DNA of 64,000 nt, taken from contig NC_045428.1 in assembly GCF_902635505.1 (NCBI RefSeq), forward strand, positions 435,341,106 through 435,405,105, read 5' to 3'. Positions 21,605 to 33,079 of the stretch are shown piece by piece. A program made the translations under genes and the position numbers. The DNA is from Sarcophilus harrisii. Its lineage: Eukaryota > Chordata > Mammalia > Dasyuromorphia > Dasyuridae. The stretch's first letter is position 1; the number at the start of each line of letters is the position of its first letter. The notes beneath the pieces are model-generated. The model was given only the letters and a program-made list of their open reading frames with translations. It was not told where the DNA came from and searched no databases.

Positions 21605-22070
21605 AACTATCTGAGAGTTTTGATCCAGAGTGACGTGGTCAGATCTTTGTCTCAGGAAGATTATGTTGGCAATTGTGTGAAGAAAGAATTGGAGAGGGGA
21701 GACACTGGAATCAGGGAATTCAAGTAGAAGGCCATTACCATAGTCAATGAGAGGTAAAAATAGGCTGAATTATAGTATGTATGGAAAGGAGGGGATAGTA
21801 GGAGCTGGACTGGATATGAAAGGTGTGATGGAAGTAGCTGGAGAGCTCTGGGGAACTGATTGAGTCTGGATGGTAAGGGAGAAGGATAAGATAGTGAGCT
21901 TCAGTATTCGATGGACAGTGGTGTGATCATAAATAGTAAGATTGGGAGAAAGGGGAGGTTTACGCGATGAAGATAATGATCTCTGTTTTGGGCATATTGA
22001 ATTTAAGATTTTTACAATCATTCAGGTGGAGCTGTCCAACAAATATTTAGGAATGGAGAATTTGAGCTTA
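21605..22070 (-). repeat. L2 fragment
   Basis: 'gtgacgtggtcagatctttg', 'caggaagattatgttggcaa', 'tagaaggccattaccatagt' and 'caatgagaggtaaaaatagg' follow the complement of L2. Confidence 0.7.
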
Positions 22071-22084
22071 GGGAAGAGATATAA

Positions 22085-22240
22085 GAGCAGGAAGTCCTAA
22101 CTTTGAATCCCACCTCAGATATTTACTGGGTGACTTTAGGTTAAGTAACTTATCCTTTCTCAAACAACTCCCAAATTTACATACTAATAATAGCGAACAT
22201 TTATATAATCTTTCAAGGTTTGCAAGACACTTTAAAGATA
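22085..22240 (+). repeat. MIR-type SINE fragment
   Basis: 'gaatcccacctcagatattt', 'actgggtgactttaggttaa' and 'tttcaaggtttgcaagacac' are in the MIR plus-strand order. Confidence 0.6.
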
Positions 22241-22244
22241 TTAT

Positions 22245-22480
22245 CTAGAGGTAGAACAATGGATAGAGTGCAGGACCTGGAGACAGAAAGACCTAAATTC
22301 AAATACTGCTTTACACACAAAACTATGTGATCCTGGGCAAGTCAATTAACCTTTCTCAGCCTCATCCATGAAATGAATAATAATAGCATCTACCTTGCAG
22401 GATTACTGTCAGGATCAAATGAGATGATAATAATTTATATCTACATAGCTCTAAGATTTTCAAAGGGATTCATCTTATTT
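22245..22480 (+). repeat. CORE-SINE/MIR copy
   Basis: 'acaatggatagagtgcagga', 'cctggagacagaaagaccta', 'gatcctgggcaagtcaatta', 'ctaccttgcaggattactgt' and 'caaatgagatgataataatt'. Confidence 0.8.
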
Positions 22481-22489
22481 GATAGTTCA

Positions 22490-22675
22490 GCTGAAGTCTC
22501 TATTTGTTGAACTATATTCTGAGAACTATATTCATGAATTCAAATCTGACCTGAGACACTTACTAGCTGTGTGACCTGGGCAAATCACTTAATCCTGTTT
22601 GTCTGTTTCCTCTCCTGTAAAATGATCTAGAGAAGGAAATGGCAAACTGCTAAAATGTCATTGCCATCATTGAGA
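22490..22675 (+). repeat. CORE-SINE (MAR1/MON type) fragment
   Basis: B box 'attcaaatctgacctgagac', then 'cttactagctgtgtgacctg' and 'atctagagaaggaaatggca'. The tRNA-like head is lost. Confidence 0.75.
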
Positions 22676-22679
22676 ACAC

Positions 22680-23290
22680 TTTCACATTATTTATTGGGAG
22701 TATCACAAGACAGGAAAACTCTCTGGCAATTGGTGCTATGAGATTGGTTCCTAAAACAAAATATTCCTTCTTACAAAGACTTTTACTTGTTTTCTCTTTT
22801 CCGATCCTTCTTCCTTGCTGCACCACATTTAGTAAAGAAAGTAGCAATCATGTTGTCCAAATGTTAATAGGCTTGAAATGAAGCGTTAGCCCAAAGCAGC
22901 CTGTGATATGAATGGCCTTCTGGTCTGCATGGACCCAAGAGTCTTGTTCTGCAACAGAATGTATTTCAGCTTAGACGTTCTCCTGAATCTCTGGGGAGGA
23001 ATTCCCAGAAGGACACAGCTGATAGGTTACCAACAGCAAGGCAGACAACAGCTGGCTGCCTACTGCAATATCTCCTGAGAGCATCAATTTGGATCCTGTT
23101 CAAATGGCCATGTTTTGGGTAGGAAGCATGAAGTTGGTAGAATTAAGGTTACCTTATATGTCTAATACAGTAATCTTCCTAAGAATAGATTTTGACTAAA
23201 TGACTGGATGTATGTTAAAATGAAACATTTATTAAGCATTTAATATCTTCAGGGAACTGTACTAGGTTTGAGGTTACGCTTCTGATTTTT
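22680..23290. other. Unresolved sequence with duplicated 84-bp segment
   Basis: It contains copy A (23,061-23,144) of a short duplication. A scrap of L2 end ('acatttattaagcatttaat', 23,225-23,250) precedes a TA/TATG tract (23,290-23,342). No gene recognised. Confidence 0.5.
23061..23144 (+). repeat. 84-bp direct duplication, copy A
   Basis: Identical to 24,263-24,346 except for four bases. It is not part of a repeat family that I know. Confidence 0.9.
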
Positions 23291-23344
23291 AATATATATA
23301 TATATATGTATATATATGTATGTATAATACATATATATAATTTA

Positions 23345-23960
23345 TCCAGCTATAGTTCTTCAGGAACCCAGGGCCAAGCCAGCCCAAGTATCTTGCTAGC
23401 AACCTTCTAACCTCCAGAGACCTTGTTCCTTCCTAAATTCATCCACTGAGCTTTGGGATTCATTCCAAGAGAGCTTTATGGATTGTAGTGTGAATCAGAG
23501 CAGGCTCAACATTCAAATTGTGGACCCCAGATCACCCTACTATTTCTTCAGGACACCCAATAGCTTGTATATGCTTGTCTATTCCACACCCCCGACTTCC
23601 TGCCTCTTAGAACTCAAGGTTTAATAGCCAAATCAACATCATCCTACTGCCCATGGCTTCACTCAAAAATTTCTGGGATTCTCCATTTTTCAAACCTCTC
23701 CATGTCAGCCCCTGGGTTCACCTCTACCTCATCTTTTAATTATACACTCTACAACGCTGATTCCATTGCTGAAAAATTCCCCTTCATATTGGATTTGTTC
23801 TATTCTATTTTGAAATTCTTTTGCGTGAATTTTTATCCACATGTTGTTTCCTCTAAATAAATTATAAGTTTGTTGAGGATAGGAGTTATTTCATTTGGTT
23901 TTCATTTTCCTTGAATTGAATTTAACCCCTGCTGCCATTAGACAAATTAGCAATAGCAAA
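23345..23960 (+). repeat. Possible L2 fragment
   Basis: The end 'ataagtttgttgaggatagg' resembles the L2 'gtgagctccttgagggcagg' block. The preceding C-rich part ('atgtcagcccctgggttcac') could be L2 coding sequence but is too diverged to be sure. Confidence 0.35.
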
Positions 23961-23974
23961 TGAAAATAATAATA

Positions 23975-24420
23975 GCTGATGTTAATATACCACTTTATGG
24001 CTCCAAAGTGTTTCTATACATTATTTTATTTGACCCTCACACTAACCCCTGCAGCCAGGTTACACAATAGAAAGAGCAGAGTCAGGAAGATCCAAATGTA
24101 AATATGGCTTCAGCCACTTACTAGCTACATAACTCTAACCAAGACACTACACTCTGCTTTAATATTTTCTTCTGTAAAATGGGGATAATAATAGTATCTA
24201 CCTCCTAAGGTGGTTGTAAAAGTAAAGTTAGAAAATCTTTATAAAGCACTTTGCAAATATACTACTGCATTATCTCCTGAGAGCATCAATTTGGATCCTG
24301 TTCAAATGGCCATGTTTGGGGTAGGAAGTGTGAAGTTGGTAGAATTGGTGTAAATGTTAGGTATTACTATTATTGTTGTTATACATATGAGAAAACTGAG
24401 TCAAAGGCATTATCAAGATC
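23975..24420 (+). repeat. MIR/CORE-SINE copies, one carrying a foreign 84-bp segment
   Basis: 23,975-24,050 is the end of a minus-strand MIR. From 24,055 a plus-strand copy reads 'ctagctacataactctaacc', 'ctgtaaaatggggataataa' and 'aaagcactttgcaaatat'. It is interrupted by the 84-bp segment (24,263-24,346) and resumes with 'taaatgttaggtattactat'. Confidence 0.7.
24263..24346 (+). repeat. 84-bp direct duplication, copy B
   Basis: Second copy, placed inside the 3' part of a MIR. The MIR reads on from one side to the other when this piece is left out, so B is the inserted copy and A the likely source. Confidence 0.9.
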
Positions 24421-24429
24421 AATTAAGTG

Positions 24430-25670
24430 TTATAGTCAGCATACAAACCCATGTTTTCTGACTTGTTGTCCAATGTTCTGGACCATTTAACCAATGAACC
24501 AAGAAGAAATGTACCGTTGATAAAGAGAACACTGAATTTGGAGCTGGGTGATATCAGTGTGAACTCTAGTTTTAGGATTTATAAATTATTCATTGTTATC
24601 TCTTTGAGCCTTGAGGACGATAATATTCTACCTGGACACAGAGTGGTTGAGAGGAAAATATTTTATATACCTTAAAACATGAAGCAGTATAAAATGTGAA
24701 TTTTTATTGTTATGTCTCCCTTAAATGCTGTGACACCTCAGGTGAGGTAGACTGGGAATCAGACTGTAATCCTTGTCTTAATTCTGTGTGACCTTATGTC
24801 AATTATTTACACATTTGCACAGTGACACACACTGAGACCATTTCTGGATCTCAGTTTCTTCATTTATAAAATGAGAGAATCGGTTTTTCCAGTTTTTATA
24901 GTCTATGATTCTTTTCTAAGGTTTTCATGTTGAAGGGTGAATGGCCAATAAAACCTGAGTCAGTAGCAGATCAGGTAAAATGTATACATGTGGTATACTT
25001 CCTATTAAATCTCAGGAGTCTTACAAATAAGACTAAGACTGGAATGAACACTTATGTTGGATCAGCAGCCATGCTAGAAAATAAAATATTCCAGGTGTGA
25101 CATGGACCTAGCAGGAAGCCTGCAGAATTTTGTACCAGCTGCAGTCTCAGTATGAGGCTTGCTAATGGAACACTGCAGCAAATCAGCCTGGAATTAACTA
25201 TGCAGGTGTGGACCACCACCACCCCCCCCTCCCAAAATTCCCCCCACCCTTTAAGAAAAACTAATCTCTGAATTCATATGATAAACTTTAAAGGAATTCT
25301 TGACTGAACAAATGCAATTCCAGTGCTCCTTTAAATAGAAAAACTCCCTAGAGCATGCAAATGTTTCTTTAGGGAACATCAGCTACAAGACAGAGAGGTC
25401 TGATAGTAGCAAAATACAGGGAAATAAAGCAAAAACAAAACAGAACAAAAAACCATAAACTTTTAAGAGCATAAACTATTATTTACTCATTGAAAAAATA
25501 AACAGTCAGAAATTAAGATAAAACAACTTTGATATTATAAATTTAGCCTTACATTGTAAGTCAGTGGGACATACTATTCACTTGAGTAATATTCAATTTA
25601 TACAGCTATGTATGACAGAACAAAGAATACCTCCAGTTCCACTAGAAGGAAAATACCAGCAAGTGAATGA
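24430..25670. other. Largely unresolved sequence
   Basis: 24,730-24,925 contains a weak plus-strand MIR ('ctcagtttcttcatttataa', 'tagtctatgattctt'). The remainder, including a C-rich spot at 25,215-25,250, is not recognised. Confidence 0.4.
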
Positions 25671-25674
25671 TTGG

Positions 25675-25880
25675 TGATTTCAGTCATGTGTGACTCTTCA
25701 TGACCTCATTTGGAGTTTTTTTTGGCAGAGATACCTGAATAGGTTGCTCTTTCCTTCTCCAGCTCATTTTATAGATGAGAAAACTGAGGCAAACAGAGGT
25801 AAATGTCTGAGGGTGGATTTGAACTCTTGAAGATGAGTCTTCCTGGCCCCGGGTTAGCCACTCTATACAATATACTACCT
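25675..25880 (-). repeat. CORE-SINE (MAR1/MON type)
   Basis: 'tcagtcatgtgtgactcttc', 'atgacctcatttggagtttt', 'ctttccttctccagctcatt', 'gatgagaaaactgaggcaaa' and 'gtggatttgaactcttgaag'. Confidence 0.9.
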
Positions 25881-26134
25881 AAATATTCAAGTAACAGATC
25901 ACTTCCATAGTAATTATCAGAGGTCTTTTAAATTCAAAGCCAACTTTAATGACCTGACTTTGAATTTGAATAAAAATTATGTTCTAGCTTAATTGGTAGC
26001 TTTCTAGTCCAACCTTGGAACCTTATACTCCTAAACTAAACTATAGCAACAGAAGTCCTAAAAGTCCAAAACTGGACTGGATCTATCAGGACTGCTTTAA
26101 ACTAAATTAGACCATTCCACTCATTGCAAGATGA

Positions 26135-26262
26135 GCCTAGAAATTTAATTCAATTCAAAAGACAATACTTAAGTGCCTACTATATACCTCCCATACAAAG
26201 ACAAAAATCAAAAAGATTCATGTGCTCAAGGATTGTAAGTTGGGGACAGGAAAGAAAACATG

Positions 26263-26265
<3 letters not shown>
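26135..26265 (-). repeat. L2 3'-end fragment
   Basis: 'acttaagtgcctactatata' and 'gtgctcaaggattgtaagtt' are the complement of the L2 end. It runs into a (TA)n. Confidence 0.65.
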
Positions 26266-26310
<45 letters not shown>

Positions 26311-26320
26311 TAGTAGTAGT
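26266..26320. repeat. (TA)n(TAG)n microsatellite
   Basis: About 21 TA units, then TAG units. A shorter TA run lies at 26,366-26,382. Confidence 0.95.
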
Positions 26321-26390
26321 AATAATTATTAATATTATTAAAATATTTATTAAATAATACAAAGTATATATATATATATACCCTAAATAA

Positions 26391-26940
26391 ATGGAGTGTG
26401 CAGGATGTGCAGGAAGGACTAACCCCTCTGGTGTGAGGGCTTGTCAATGTCCTTTTCAGAGCTACTCATCCACTTTGGGTGTCCACATACACCTGATTCT
26501 CATCTGTAGTTCCAAGATGCACAGCATCCAAACCCCAATAAACCTCCAGTTTAGCAAATGGGCTAAACCAGGTTGAGGATAACTGAGAAGTCTCAAATTT
26601 GCCAGAGAGTTAGAAGGTATCTACCCCAAACATGTGAAGATTTCCCCCAGCAGAATGAGAAGATGAAAACGTTGTTTTGATGGCCGTGAACACAGCTGAA
26701 GCAGGCACTATGGAATGAGTGCTTAGAGCTTGGTCAGGCATTGAATTTGCCATGGTCATCCACAGCATCCTGGACCATCACCAGTCATCTTGATTTTTGT
26801 CCTGCCACCAGATTTTGATGATTGGAGGAGATAATGAGACTGACAACTTTGTGCAACTCTGTCTCACTTGAATTCAATTCACGACAAGTCAAGATAACAC
26901 CTGTGATATCACTGGTCCTCTACAAAAAAGAAGGAAGACT
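26391..26940 (+). repeat. Dispersed repeat family X, longest copy
   Basis: Blocks 'tttgccagagagttagaagg', 'tgaagatttcccccagcaga', 'agtgcttagagcttggtcag', 'ccatggtcatccacagcatc', 'ctggaccatcaccagtcatc', 'gactgacaactttgtgcaac' and 'gtgatatcactggtcctc' recur in the same order, in part, at 54.65-54.87 kb. In complement they recur at 32.18-32.40 kb and around the young L1. There is no A box, no coding frame and no terminal repeats that I can see. I believe this is a known class of marsupial interspersed repeat but cannot name it. Confidence 0.7.
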
Positions 26941-26994
26941 CCCAATAAATACAAAGTTATTAGGAAGGGGAGATGAAATATTGGCCATTTAGGG

Positions 26995-27660
26995 AGATCA
27001 AGAAAGATTTCACATAGAAGGTAGCTTGTTATAAGCTTTGGAGGAGACATGGACTCTAAAAGTGAGGTGAGGAGGGAGTGAATACTAGGTATGGAGAGGA
27101 TAGCACTACAGAATCATGGATACAGTAGATAGAATTGGACTAAATGGTTACTGAGGTCCCTTGCAAATTTTGTAATTCTGGGTATAGGTTACAGTCTGGC
27201 TGGAATACAGAGTCCAGGGAAAGGTATAACATGTAAAAATATGGGAAAGAGAGATTGGGATAATGTTGGGAAAGATTTCAAAAGCCAAAGAAATTGGTAT
27301 TTAATCTTCATTTGTTTATTTTTTTGCTGAGGCAATTGGGGTTAAGTGATTTGCCCAGAGTCACACAGCTAGGACGTGTTAAGTGTCTGAGACCAGATTT
27401 AAACTCAAGTCCTCCTGACTTCAGGACTGGTGTTCTATCCACTGCACTATCTAGCTAACCCAATTTCTATTTAATCTTAAAGGCAATAGGGAGCCATTGA
27501 AGTTCATCAAGGAAGTATGTAACATGGTTAGACATATGCTTAAGAAGATAAGGTCCTCAATTGTATCTGTGAAGGTAAAGTAAAGAGTTTGATGAGAAAA
27601 GAAAAGATTCCAGCAGTAATGTATTTACATTCCTTATGAAGATGCTTGTTCAATGAATGG
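26995..27660 (-). repeat. L2 3' region, split by a SINE
   Basis: 'caagaaagatttcacataga', 'aggtagcttgttataagctt', 'ggtatggagaggatagcact', then after the SINE 'ttaaaggcaatagggagcca' and 'ttgaagttcatcaaggaagt'. The segment 27,120-27,185 resembles a SINE 3' end rather than L2. Confidence 0.6.
27309..27467 (-). repeat. Short tRNA-type SINE with target duplication
   Basis: 'gctgaggcaattggggttaa', 'gatttgcccagagtcacaca', 'ccagatttaaactcaagtcc' and 'ttctatccactgcactatct'. It lacks the CORE part. Flanks 27,292-27,308 and 27,462-27,478 share 15 of 17 bases ('tatttaatctt' is exact). It is inserted in L2. Confidence 0.85.
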
Positions 27661-27774
27661 ATGAATGAATCACAGCTTTGATGCTGAATTCAGAGACAAT
27701 TGATTTTCAGGGGTGAAGGAGCAGGAATCCATTCCTCTTGATGTCCTTCTGATGCTTTCTTGTGCAGTTTTTTT

Positions 27775-27985
27775 TTGGTGGTACCTGACTCTTCGTTACT
27801 CTGTTTGGGATTTTCTTGACAAGGATACTGGAGTGGTTCGATATTTCCTTCTTTAGCTCCTTTTACTGATGAGGAAACTAAGATAAACAGGGTATGACTT
27901 CATCAATGTCACACAGGTAGTAACTGTCTGAAGCCAGATTTGAACTCAGAAAAATGAGTCTTCTTCACTCCAAGCCCTTCCCCAC
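27775..27985 (-). repeat. CORE-SINE (MAR1/MON type)
   Basis: 'tgactcttcgttactctgtt', 'gggattttcttgacaaggat', 'tttccttctttagctccttt', 'gatgaggaaactaagataaa' and 'agccagatttgaactcagaa'. Confidence 0.85.
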
Positions 27986-27989
27986 CATC

Positions 27990-29245
27990 TTCTGATGCTA
28001 TTTTTAGATTCATCATCGCTAAATATTTTTGGCACTTGAGACAAGATGGATCAAAGAATTATGAAACTATTAATCTTGGAATCAATGTTATCCAATGATC
28101 ATTGCTGCAAATATTAGAAGTTTGATATGGTGCCTCTCTATTCATTTATATTTACTGGTGTTTCAAAGCAAACTTACTGCATTCTAATATTTAAGAAATT
28201 TAAAACAATTGGGGCTGGAGGAGTGGGGTGGGGAAACAAAGGTTTACATTTTTCACAAAATTCCCAGTTTTAGCTCCTTGCCAAGTTAATTTGACATTTA
28301 ACTTATCATCAAAATTGAGTTTACAAAACAAATTCTTTTCTAAGTAATTGTGGCATTTCATAAGATCTCTGATGTACCCAATATTCCAATTGAAGTAATA
28401 ATTTAAACCAGCTCCCATTTATGGGCAATAAGGGCTCAATTCAAGAATAAAAGTCATAGTGAGGAATAAACACAATTCACTGTGATGATATTGAGAGCTG
28501 AAAATAATATCTTTAATTTTATAGAGCCAGTCATCTCAATGTATGTATGTTTTGAAGATGGGGAAGGATATGCTTACGGGAACAATATGTATATCTCAAG
28601 AAAGTGATTTATAATTTATAGTTATAACACAAAGATCAGCATGATAAATAATTCTTTTATTTTTATTTATTTTTTTGGTAAATGATTTTTTTTAAAAAAT
28701 TCTACTTGTCCCACAAAATCAACTACTCTCCCATATGCACTTCCAAATTCCCTCCCTTCCTGCTCCCCTATTTTCTACCCATATATTCTACTTCTCTCTT
28801 ATATCTCTCTCTAAGCTAAGAGAACAAAGGCATTTTCTTGCAGAGAATTTCCTCTGAGTTCCCTCACAAACACAGATTCCCGTGAAAGCCAAAACAAAAA
28901 AGAGAATAGAAAGGGCAGAGTATATTAAATTTATTTTCAACCCACTGCCTGGTTTTCATTAAGTTTGTTGTCTGATTCTCATTGTGCTCATGTCCTAATT
29001 TTTTTTTTTTTTTTTTAGCCCTTGGCCATATGAGTCAATGCTTTTTTCATGGCTGATATAAACGTATATGAAATAAAATCAATTTACCCATCACTGTCAG
29101 GTGGTTGTCTCTAAATTTTGTTTTTATTCTCTTGGTCTTTCTTTTCCCTACACCATCTCCTTATCTCCTCACTTGCTTCATAAGGACACCATGAGCTGAA
29201 GTGTAACTAAGAATTTTTGCACTGGAACAAAGGGAGAGCTGTGTG
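27990..29245. other. Unresolved sequence
   Basis: No gene. A pyrimidine-rich patch (28,740-28,815) and T17 (about 28,999-29,016) are seen. It may contain old LINE 3' sequence, but I cannot place it. Confidence 0.4.
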
Positions 29246-29420
29246 GGGGGTGGGGGGAGGAGGAAGGGAGGGAAGAAGGGAGGCAGAGACAGAGAAAGAG
29301 GCAGAGACAGACAGACAGAGAGAGATGGAGAGAGAGGGAAAGGAGAAAAGGATCGAGGGAAGGGGAGAGAAGAAGGAAGGGAGAGAAAGGGAGGGAGGCA
29401 GGAAGAAAAAACACACACAA

Positions 29421-29470
<50 letters not shown>
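29246..29470. repeat. Polypurine (GA/GGA)n tract
   Basis: More than 220 bases almost only A and G, ending in a clean (GA)22 (29,425-29,469). Open frames on both strands here are artefacts of the repeat. Confidence 0.95.
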
Positions 29471-29472
<2 letters not shown>

Positions 29473-30031
29473 AACACTTGCTTTAGAGGAAGAAAATTAA
29501 AGATTAAAGGTCCACCCAGGAAAAAATAGAAAGTTCAACCCAGGACATTGCAAAGTTTCTATGCTGCTGATCGGCTAACCACTTGTAGGGAATAGGGGAA
29601 AATAGGAGTTTGCCTTCCTGGGAAGGAAGGACATCCTAGGTCAGTGCTGTCAACACCTTTAGACAATTTGCTCGACTCTTACTTAGAGCTCTGATTATAA
29701 TAATTAATGAATGACACAAATATCACCACTTTTTACCCATACTCAGTAAAGATGAGCCTCATGTTTTTCTGGATCCTTCTGACTCAAAGGGAAAAAAGCA
29801 AAACCACAATCCACACTCTTCTTCATGAAGAGAATAGCCTTTTCCAAACAGTGGTCCCTCAGACACCTGGGTTTTTAGAATGAGGAATAGTTACTGTACT
29901 AGAACAAGAAAGTTACTTTGACTATGTCAGTCTAGTGGTTGATGTTCTTGATAAACCATCCTAGAAAAAGATACATTTTGTATCCCCAAACTCTGAGAAG
30001 TCTGGGTTAGCATATGAGTTAAGTAACACAC

Positions 30032-30032
<1 letters not shown>
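29471..30032. other. Unresolved sequence
   Basis: Nothing recognised. Confidence 0.4.

Positions 30033-30073
<41 letters not shown>
30033..30073. repeat. (CA)20 microsatellite
   Basis: Uninterrupted dinucleotide run. Confidence 0.95.
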
Positions 30074-30076
<3 letters not shown>

Positions 30077-30297
30077 GTAGGGAGATCTATTACATGAAAA
30101 CTCCTCAGTGACTAGAAGGAAAAAATAGTAGAGAGGTAAAAAGTTGGAGAAAATGGGAAGTTCTTTACATGTCTGTGATCTAAAGCAAATGGAAGTGAGT
30201 AAGGGTTATAGATGTAGTCATAGAATACTAGTCTTAGAATCCAGTTGCCAGCTTCTTTTAACTGCATTCCATGGAACTTCATGCCTCTGTAGATCTT

Positions 30298-30420
30298 TTG
30301 TTGTCATTTAGTAGTTTTTTTAGTCATAACTGATTCTCCATGAGAACTAGTAAGCTTGAGACAAGATTTGAACTCGGGAAGAAAGGCCTTCTTGACTCCA
30401 GGGCTGACACTATCTAGCAC
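30298..30420 (-). repeat. CORE-SINE fragment
   Basis: 'ttgttgtcatttagtagttt' and 'gacaagatttgaactcggga', ending near 'ctgacactatctagcac'. The middle of the SINE is missing. Confidence 0.6.
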
Positions 30421-30544
30421 ATCTTTCCAGAGGATTTTACAAAGATAAAAATTACAAAGGTGAAAATTGCCCATCATGAACTTGTCAGTTTCATCATTTG
30501 TTGAACACCTTAATTGTTGGGTATATATCAAAACTCTGTACTAA

Positions 30545-30725
30545 ACCTTTTTCCTCCTCCTCTTCCTCCTCTTAAACCTCTTCTTTTTCTTCCTTGTCCT
30601 CCTCCTCCTTCTCCTTCTTTTCCTTTTCCTTTTCTTTATTCTCCTTTTCTTTTTCTTTCTCCTTTTCCTCCTCCTCCTCCCTTGTCCTTCTCATCCTTCT
30701 CTTTTTCTTCCTCTTCCTTCTCTCA
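30545..30725. repeat. Polypyrimidine (TCC/TTC)n tract
   Basis: About 180 bases almost only C and T. Open frames here are artefacts. Confidence 0.9.
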
Positions 30726-30734
30726 CCAAATCAG

Positions 30735-31415
30735 CCCCTAATGGTTTATATAATTATCACCTCTATACAGTTGACATCTAGATTTACATATCCATCCCTA
30801 TTTTTTCTCCTGAGCTTCAGTCCTGCAACACCAATTGCTTATTGAACTTTTCCAACCAGAAGTCCTGGAGACATTTCAAATTCAATACATTTGCCTATTA
30901 TCTTTTCCCAAAAACAAGTTTTCCTTCCAAATTTCCCTATTTCTGTCAGTCACCACCATTCTCCTAATTTTCCAACTTTGTTAATTTCAGTGTTAACTAC
31001 AACTCCTCACTTTGCCACATCTCACATATATACATTAGTTGCCAAATCTGACCATTTCTACTTTGACATCTCTTTATCTATCCCCTTTTATTACCTTAGC
31101 CCAGGCCTTCATTGCCTCTTGCCAAGACTATTATAATAGCCTCCTAATTGGTTTCTCTGAGAGTCTTTCCTCTCTCCAATTCATCCTAAATGCAACTGCC
31201 CAAGTAATTTTCTTAAGTACAGATCTGACCTTGTCACCTCCCCACTCAATGAAATCTACTTGGTTCCTATTGCCTCCAAGATTAAATATAAATTCCTTTG
31301 TTTGGTTTTTAAATCCCTTCACATCCTGCGCCCAATCTTTCTTTCTGCTCTCATTATATATTACTCTCCTTTCTGCACTCTATAGTACAACCAGCCTGGT
31401 CTTCAAATCTAACGT
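30735..31415 (+). repeat. L2 ORF2 C-terminal/3' region
   Basis: In sense: 'attatcacctctatacagtt', 'tctcctgagcttcagtcctg', 'caagactattataatagcct', 'ccaattcatcctaaatgcaa', 'cagatctgaccttgtcacct' and 'cctattgcctccaagattaa'. This is the colinear L2 reverse-transcriptase tail. The open frame at 31039-31419 is a remnant of it (about 126 codons) with no intact domain. Confidence 0.75.
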
Positions 31416-31417
31416 TT

Positions 31418-31610
31418 AAACCTGACCTAAGTAGCTGATTGATCCTGGGCAAGTCCCTTATCCCTGTTTGTCTCAATTTCCTCATCTGTAAAATGAACTA
31501 GAGAAGGAAATGGCAAGCTACTCCAGTATCTTTGCCAAGAAAACCCCAAATAGGGTCACAAAAATAAGATATGATTTAAAAAAATAATTCAATGACAACA
31601 AAACAATACA
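31418..31610 (+). repeat. CORE-SINE (MAR1/MON type), head missing
   Basis: 'gatcctgggcaagtccctta', 'tcaatttcctcatctgtaaa', 'ctagagaaggaaatggcaag' and 'ctccagtatctttgccaaga', ending in a diverged A-rich part. Confidence 0.85.
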
Positions 31611-32170
31611 TTCTAGTTGATTAATTATTACATAAAGTATGTGTTTAACTGATGTGGAGAATAGAGATGGTATCAAAGATGATCTTTTACTAAAAGCTAT
31701 CTAGCAACTATCAGTGAACTACTTGATAATGTACAATCAGTTTTTAATCACTCAATCATTGGATAAAAGTATGTAAAATATTAACGTCTACTTATATTCT
31801 TGTTCTTTTGTTTTTGTTTTACTCTAAATTTCTTCTGTATCAATGTTCATTATGAATAGCGTTATAAAAGTTTGGCAAGGACTTGAAAAATTGTTAATAA
31901 CTCAGACTTCAAAAATGAAACAAATATATGTGGACTAAGTTCCAAATTCTGAATGCAGAAAAAAAAATGACAATAGCAATCTCTAAATTTGGTTTAAATC
32001 CAGTAGTCATGATATATAAAATAAGTGGATTGTCACTGGTGTGTTTTCTTCACCTATACAGATTACAACCACTTTCTCTTTTAGGAGATAGTTTTGTGAG
32101 GGATCCTCAAAACCTGTTGTCAGATATAGCTGACCATCTGATGATAAGCCATTCTGAAAGTACATAGTCT
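31611..32170. other. Unresolved AT-rich sequence
   Basis: Nothing recognised. Confidence 0.4.
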
Positions 32171-32174
32171 GATT

Positions 32175-32405
32175 GTTGTTTGTCCTTTGTTCTTGATGAG
32201 GACCATGACATTGGGGATGAGATGCCATAACAGGCAAGAGAATTGTATTTAAGTGCGGGAAGGTTGGGCAAGGTCCCCTGCTTCACTTTCCCCTCCAGAA
32301 CCATCTGGGTCCAGTGGCAAGCTCTAGATCAAGATGACTGGAGATGGACTTGGAGGAAATGGGAGACTTTGGCCTTTTTAAAGTCCTCTTCAAAAACAGA
32401 CAAAC
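32175..32405 (-). repeat. Dispersed repeat family X copy
   Basis: 'ttgtttgtcctttgttcttg', 'atgaggaccatgacattggg', 'gtccagtggcaagctctaga' and 'tcaagatgactggagatgga' match the complement of the 26.4-kb copy at its outer part and middle. Confidence 0.65.
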
Positions 32406-32880
32406 AACAAAAAGCTTGTACTTAGCAGTTCATTTCTAACTTCATGCTTTAATACTTTCCAGCATGACAGGACCTGACACAACTTGGCCTCCACTGACAT
32501 AATTTTGAGAACACGAGACGTCTTTATACCTCAATAAAGCAATGACTAGAGTTTTAGATGTCATTTTGGGTTACCAAATTCACATGATAGCATCCTGATT
32601 CTGGCAAAATTTCAGTCAATTGTAATGTGAACATAAAAAGGAAACTCTTGAAATATCTAACAAAAAATATAATGAATTGGAAAAAAAATTACATCCTTCA
32701 CTTCCCCAAATAACCCAATTGATTTATTTAAGCATAGGGAAAATGAAAACAATTGTGAGGCATGTTATAAGATGAGCTATCACATCCAATATTGTTCCTA
32801 ATTATAAATCACTTATTGCTAATAAATAATCATCCTTCCCATTAAGCTATTTGCTACATTATAGAAATGGAATATAATTG
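32406..32880. other. Unresolved sequence
   Basis: Nothing recognised. Confidence 0.4.
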
Positions 32881-33075
32881 ATATGAATATAATCATTCAC
32901 ATTTCGATGATGTTCTAAAGTTTGTAAAAATATGTTCCACACAATAGTCCTGTGAGGCAGGTAATGAAAGATCAATAAACTAAGTCTCTGAGAGATTAAG
33001 CAACTTGCCATGCTAATAACTGTCCTAAGAGGGGATTTTACTTCAGATACCTTTCCTCCAAGGTCTGCACACTTT
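32881..33075 (-). repeat. MIR-type SINE, old
   Basis: 'tgttctaaagtttgtaaaaa', 'cacaatagtcctgtgaggca', 'ggtaatgaaagatcaataaa' and 'agcaacttgccatgctaata'. Confidence 0.55.
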
Positions 33076-33079
33076 TCAT

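Noticed and set aside
29161-29486. Open frames rich in R/E/G (plus) and S/L/P (minus)
   Set aside because: Artefacts of the polypurine tract.
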